Positions 6,202 to 9,551 of a stretch of DNA of 9,551 bases are shown in pieces. Within the stretch, counting starts at the first letter, position 1; every line of letters starts with the position of its first letter. A program made the translations under genes and the position numbers. The stretch comes from K23-9 sp049680365 (GTDB taxonomy: Bacteria; Planctomycetota; Planctomycetia; Pirellulales; Pirellulaceae). The DNA lies in NCBI GenBank assembly GCA_049680365.1, contig JBAUHQ010000319.1, forward strand, positions 1-9,551. The letters are read 5' to 3'. The notes below the pieces were generated by a model. It did not search any database and had not been told where the DNA came from. It saw nothing but the letters and a program-made list of their open reading frames with translations.

Positions 6202-6843
6202 ATGGAAGATTACAAAAAGCAATTCATCGATTTCATGATGGAAGTGGGCGTGCTAACGTTCGGTGACTTTACGACCAAGAGCGGTCGGAAGACGCCGTAT
6301 TTTGTGAACACGGGCTTGTATCGAACTGGCAGCCAGTTGGAGAAACTTGGCGAGTTTTACGCCGATGCGATTTTGAAGAATGTTGGAACGGAGTTCGACG
6401 TGCTGTTTGGGCCAGCGTACAAAGGCATCCCACTGGTGGTGACAACCGCGATGGCGCTCAGTCGGCGCGGGCACGATGCAGCGTTTTGTTTCAACCGCAA
6501 AGAAGCCAAGGATCACGGCGAAGGCGGCGTGTTGGTCGGCCACAAGGTTTCCCCCGGCGATCGCGTGTTGATGATCGAAGACGTCACAACAGCGGGCACA
6601 TCGATTCGGGAAACGGTGCCGGTCTTGAAGGCCGCGGCGAATGTGAAGCTTGCAGGGTTGGTCGTTTCGGTGGATCGCGGCGAACGTGGGACGGGGGCGA
6701 AATCAGCGTTGTCAGAAGTCGGCGATGAGTTTGCGATGCCCACGTTTTCGATCGTCAATGTTCACGAAATTCGTGAACATGTTGATTTGGCGAAAGAGGA
6801 CGACGATCGAATGCAAGCGTATTTGGACCAGTACGGGGCGTGA
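6202..6843 (+). CDS. pyrE: Orotate phosphoribosyltransferase
   Basis: Transfers the phosphoribosyl group of PRPP to orotate, giving orotidine 5'-phosphate in de novo pyrimidine synthesis; cytoplasmic, normally a dimer. The 213 residues align end to end with the family, and E. coli PyrE has the same length. Conserved blocks in order are FGDFTTKSGRKTPYFVNTGL (20-39, with K26), FGPAYKGIP (69-77), the catalytic flexible loop FNRKEAKDHGEGG (97-109, with R99, K100, K103, H105), and the PRPP-binding motif VLMIEDVTTAGTSI (122-135) with its acidic pair. VVSVDRGERG follows. No other pyrimidine gene is nearby. The stop codon lies in the first copy of a 15-bp tandem duplication shared with the convergent metH end. 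A perfect 23-nt palindrome lies within the gene at 6758-6780. Confidence 0.97.
   Translation: MEDYKKQFIDFMMEVGVLTFGDFTTKSGRKTPYFVNTGLYRTGSQLEKLGEFYADAILKNVGTEFDVLFGPAYKGIPLVVTTAMALSRRGHDAAFCFNRKEAKDHGEGGVLVGHKVSPGDRVLMIEDVTTAGTSIRETVPVLKAAANVKLAGLVVSVDRGERGTGAKSALSEVGDEFAMPTFSIVNVHEIREHVDLAKEDDDRMQAYLDQYGA
6758..6780. repeat. Perfect 23-nt palindrome inside the pyrE 3' end
   Basis: ATGTTCACGAA (6758-6768) and TTCGTGAACAT (6770-6780) are exact reverse complements around a single A, giving 11-bp arms. It encodes residues around NVHEIREHV of PyrE and ends about 60 bases before the pyrE stop. No T-run follows on either strand. Confidence 0.85.
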
Positions 6844-6864
6844 TCAGTCGGGGCGTGATCAGTC
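6835..6864. repeat. Exact 15-bp tandem duplication spanning the pyrE and metH stop codons
   Basis: GGGGCGTGATCAGTC occurs at 6835-6849 and again at 6850-6864 without a mismatch. Each copy contains TGATCA, which is a stop codon on both strands. The pyrE stop (6841-6843) uses the first copy and the metH stop (6859-6861, minus strand) uses the second. Confidence 0.95.
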
Positions 6865-9551
6865 AGGATCGTAGGCCAAGTTGGGACTTAACCAACGTTC
6901 GACGTCTCGCAGTGGCATTCCTTTTCGCTTCGCGTAGGCTTCGATCTGATCTCGTGTCATTCGATCGACTGCGAAGTATCTTGAATCGGGATGGCCAAAA
7001 TACAAACCGCTAACAGCAGCGCCTGGTGTCATGGCGTAGCTGCTCGTTAGCTCGACGCCCGTGTTTTTCTCGGCATCGAGTAAATCGAACAACGTTCGCT
7101 TTTCGGTGTGATCGGGACAGGCGGGATAGCCAGCCGCCGGGCGAATGCCTCGGTATTTTTCGGCGATCATCTCTTCCTTCGTCAGCGATTCATTCGTGCC
7201 AAATCCCCAATCCTGGCGGGCTTGTTCATGCAGCAGTTCTGCGAACGCTTCAGCCAAGCGATCGGCGACCGCTTGAACCATAATCGCTTTGTAGTCATCC
7301 ATTTCCGCCTTGTACTTGTTGGCAAGTTCATCAGCACCAATGCCAGTCGTAACGACAAAGCCGCCGATGTAATCTTCGCGACCGCTGTCGTGCGGTGCCA
7401 CGTAATCGGCCAGCGAACGATAGTCTTTTTGGCCCTTGCGTTCCCATTGTTGGCGCAGGCAATGGAAGCGTGACAACTCTTTCGTTCTTGTTTCGTCTGT
7501 GTACAAAATGATGTCGTCATCATCGCTGGCCGCAGGCCAGAACGCGTAGACGGCATTGGCTGTCAGTGAACCGTTGGCGATGACTTGATCCAGGATCGCG
7601 TTGGCATCGTCGTAGAGTTCTTTTGCCTGAGCACCGACGACGGCATCGTCGAAAATCTTGGGGTACTTGCCCTTCAATTCCCAAGTCATGAAAAACGGTG
7701 ACCAATCGATGTACTGACGAATCTCTTCCAGGGAGTAGTCCTTCAGCACTTTGGTACCGGTAAAGGATGGCTTGTCGATTTTTACTTTGTCCCAGTCCGT
7801 GGCAAAACGTTGCTCCAACGCTTGCGCGTAGGGTACGAGTTTTTGCTGGCGGTCTTTGTAGCTGGAGACCAGTTGTTCTTGCAGTGCGATGTTCTCTTTG
7901 ACGAACGCGTCACGCATTTCGTTGCTGATCAGCTTTTCGACCACACCGACGCTACGACTAGCGTCCAGCACATGGATGACGGGGTTTTCGTAGGCCGGTG
8001 CGATTCGCACAGCGGTATGTTTGGCGCTGGTCGTTGCACCACCGACAAGCAGTGGGATTTTCATGCCTCGACGTTTCATTTCACGGGCGACGACGACCAT
8101 TTCATCCAAGCTGGGCGTGATCAGTCCGCTCAAGCCGATCATGTCGGCGTTGTGCTTGATCGCTTCGTCGAGAATTTTTTCGCTCGACACCATCACGCCC
8201 AAGTCGATGACTTTGTAGTTATTGCACTGCAGCACCACGCCGACGATATTCTTGCCGATGTCGTGGACGTCGCCTTTGACCGTTGCGATTAAGAACGTGC
8301 CACGTTCGGAAAATGCTTCGCCACCGTCCGCTTTCTTTTCCTCTTCCATGAACGGTTCTAAGTAAGCGACCGCTTTTTTCATCACGCGTGCTGACTTGAC
8401 GACCTGCGGCAGGAACATTTTTCCGGCACCGAACAAATCGCCGACAACGGACATGCCGTCCATTAACGGTCCTTCGATCACTTGCAAGCAACGGTCAAAA
8501 CCTTGGCGTGCTTCTTCGGCGTCTTCGACGATGTACTTGTCGATACCTTTGATCAAGGCGTGCTTCATGCGTTCGGCGACGGGTGCTTCGCGCCAAGTCA
8601 GATCTTCGCCCGTTTTCTTCATGCCGCCGCCGCGGACTGACTCGGCTTTCTCGAGCATACGGTCGGTGGCGTCATCGCGGCGATTGAGCAAAACGTCTTC
8701 GACGTGCTCTAGCAGGTCTTTGGGAATCTGTTCGTAGATTTCCAGTTGGCCCGCGTTGACGATACCCATATCCAAGCCAGCTTTGACGGCGTGATACAGG
8801 AACGCACTGTGCATCGCTTCACGAACACGGTCGTTGCCGCGGAAACTAAAGCTGATATTGCTGACGCCGCCGCTGGTTTTCGTGCCGGGACACTCTTTTT
8901 TGATGCGGCGGACGGCGTTGATGAAATCGACGGCGTAGTTGTTGTGTTCTTCGATGCCTGTTGCGACGGTCAGAATGTTGGGGTCGAAAATGATGTCTTC
9001 GGGTGGGAAGTTCACTTCGTTGACGAGCAAGTCATACGCTCGTTTGCAGATGCGGACTTTGTTGTCTTCATCCGCGGCTTGACCTTCTTCATCGAATGCC
9101 ATCACTACCGCGGCAGCACCGTACTGGCGAACCAATTTTGCCCGTTTGATGAACGTTTCTTCGCCGTCCTTAAGCGAGATCGAATTGACGATTGCCTTGC
9201 CCTGGACGTTCCGCAGGCCTTCTTCGATGACTTCCCATTTGCTGCTGTCGATCATAACGGGCACCGAAGCGGCGACTTCGTCGTTGGCGATGAGACGCAG
9301 GAACCGCTCCATCGCCGCAGCACCATCCAAGAGCGCGTCGTCGAAGTTGATGTCGATGATCGTGGCACCGTTGGTGACTTGCTCGCGCGCGATTTCGACT
9401 GCTTCTTCGTACTTTTCTTCTTGGATCAAGCGTTTGAATTTGCGGCTGCCGGTGACGTTGGTGCGTTCGCCGACCATCGTGAACGGAATCTCGGGACGCA
9501 TGACCATCGGCAGCGTGCCCGATAGCCGTGTGTAAACAGGGCCGACGGAAT
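6859..9551 (-). CDS. metH: Cobalamin-dependent methionine synthase, N-terminal part beyond the window
   Basis: Transfers the methyl group of 5-methyltetrahydrofolate through enzyme-bound cobalamin to homocysteine, giving methionine. The frame is open to the right edge: 896 complete codons are visible, and the ATG at 9507 is an internal methionine. Visible domains in order: the folate (pterin-binding) barrel starting GERTNVTGSRKFKRLI with DINFDDALLDG; the helical cobalamin cap (GPLMDGMSVVGDLFGAGKMFLPQVV); the Rossmann cobalamin-binding domain with DVHDIGKNIVG, whose His codon at 8263-8265 supplies the lower cobalt ligand (E. coli H759), and GGATTS; and the C-terminal AdoMet-dependent reactivation domain with RPAAGYPACPDHTEK and SYAMTPGAAVSGLYFGHP. 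The distance from the cobalt-ligand His to the C-terminus (467 residues) nearly equals that of E. coli MetH, so this end is complete. The homocysteine/zinc-binding N-terminal domain is expected off the right edge. Convergent with pyrE, only 15 bases between stop codons. Confidence 0.97.
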   Translation of the reverse strand, partial: SVGPVYTRLSGTLPMVMRPEIPFTMVGERTNVTGSRKFKRLIQEEKYEEAVEIAREQVTNGATIIDINFDDALLDGAAAMERFLRLIANDEVAASVPVMIDSSKWEVIEEGLRNVQGKAIVNSISLKDGEETFIKRAKLVRQYGAAAVVMAFDEEGQAADEDNKVRICKRAYDLLVNEVNFPPEDIIFDPNILTVATGIEEHNNYAVDFINAVRRIKKECPGTKTSGGVSNISFSFRGNDRVREAMHSAFLYHAVKAGLDMGIVNAGQLEIYEQIPKDLLEHVEDVLLNRRDDATDRMLEKAESVRGGGMKKTGEDLTWREAPVAERMKHALIKGIDKYIVEDAEEARQGFDRCLQVIEGPLMDGMSVVGDLFGAGKMFLPQVVKSARVMKKAVAYLEPFMEEEKKADGGEAFSERGTFLIATVKGDVHDIGKNIVGVVLQCNNYKVIDLGVMVSSEKILDEAIKHNADMIGLSGLITPSLDEMVVVAREMKRRGMKIPLLVGGATTSAKHTAVRIAPAYENPVIHVLDASRSVGVVEKLISNEMRDAFVKENIALQEQLVSSYKDRQQKLVPYAQALEQRFATDWDKVKIDKPSFTGTKVLKDYSLEEIRQYIDWSPFFMTWELKGKYPKIFDDAVVGAQAKELYDDANAILDQVIANGSLTANAVYAFWPAASDDDDIILYTDETRTKELSRFHCLRQQWERKGQKDYRSLADYVAPHDSGREDYIGGFVVTTGIGADELANKYKAEMDDYKAIMVQAVADRLAEAFAELLHEQARQDWGFGTNESLTKEEMIAEKYRGIRPAAGYPACPDHTEKRTLFDLLDAEKNTGVELTSSYAMTPGAAVSGLYFGHPDSRYFAVDRMTRDQIEAYAKRKGMPLRDVERWLSPNLAYDPD

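Noticed and set aside
9505..9507. ATG at 9507 as the metH start
   Set aside because: The frame stays open to the window edge with MetH-like linker residues, and the GERTNVTG motif follows within 15 residues; a free-standing MetH start here would lack the homocysteine domain, so it is read as internal. A split MetH cannot be fully excluded without sequence to the right.
8746..9525. Plus-strand open frame of 259 codons antisense to metH
   Set aside because: It is a shadow of the strongly conserved metH frame; the residues are unlike any known domain and rich in Asp/Phe/Val as expected from antisense reading.

Overview
This window looks like ordinary chromosome from a Gram-negative-type bacterium of moderate GC content. 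The style of the genes suggests a planctomycete of the Pirellulaceae (Rhodopirellula-like): a transmembrane-free eoslipin-type SPFH protein, a phytanoyl-CoA-dioxygenase-like enzyme, a small secreted protein of unknown function, few clear Shine-Dalgarno sites, and wide gaps holding hairpin repeats. The organism is an inference from gene content; no rRNA or other diagnostic marker is present.

Left part (1-2516). The minus strand carries the first 538 codons of RNase R, which runs off the left edge. A gap of about 900 bases follows with no supportable protein gene. It holds a 76-nt tRNA-shaped sequence on the plus strand (1923-1998) with all four arms and an encoded CCA, but with G instead of the near-universal U33, and a GC-rich hairpin repeat at 2395-2442.

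Middle part (2517-5318). A plus-strand SPFH/band-7 protein ends in an intrinsic terminator. Directly after it lies a long, almost perfect inverted repeat (3683-3738). Facing it on the minus strand are two co-directional genes: a small protein with a signal peptide (4704-5318), then, 44 bases downstream, a PH/GRAM-like, zinc-ribbon, two-helix membrane protein (3751-4659).

Right part (5319-9551). Divergent from the secreted-protein gene is a plus-strand PhyH-family Fe(II)/2-oxoglutarate oxygenase, then pyrE (orotate phosphoribosyltransferase, pyrimidine synthesis). Convergent to pyrE is metH (cobalamin-dependent methionine synthase), which enters from the right edge with its 5' part missing. 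The pyrE and metH stop codons sit in two copies of an exact 15-bp tandem duplication.

The identified enzymes are housekeeping (RNA decay, pyrimidine synthesis, one-carbon/methionine metabolism) and do not form a single pathway. I see no defence island, mobile element, CRISPR array or biosynthetic cluster. The points most worth a second look are the odd tRNA-like gene, the repeated N-terminal module of the SPFH protein, the hairpin repeats, and the duplicated stop-codon junction.
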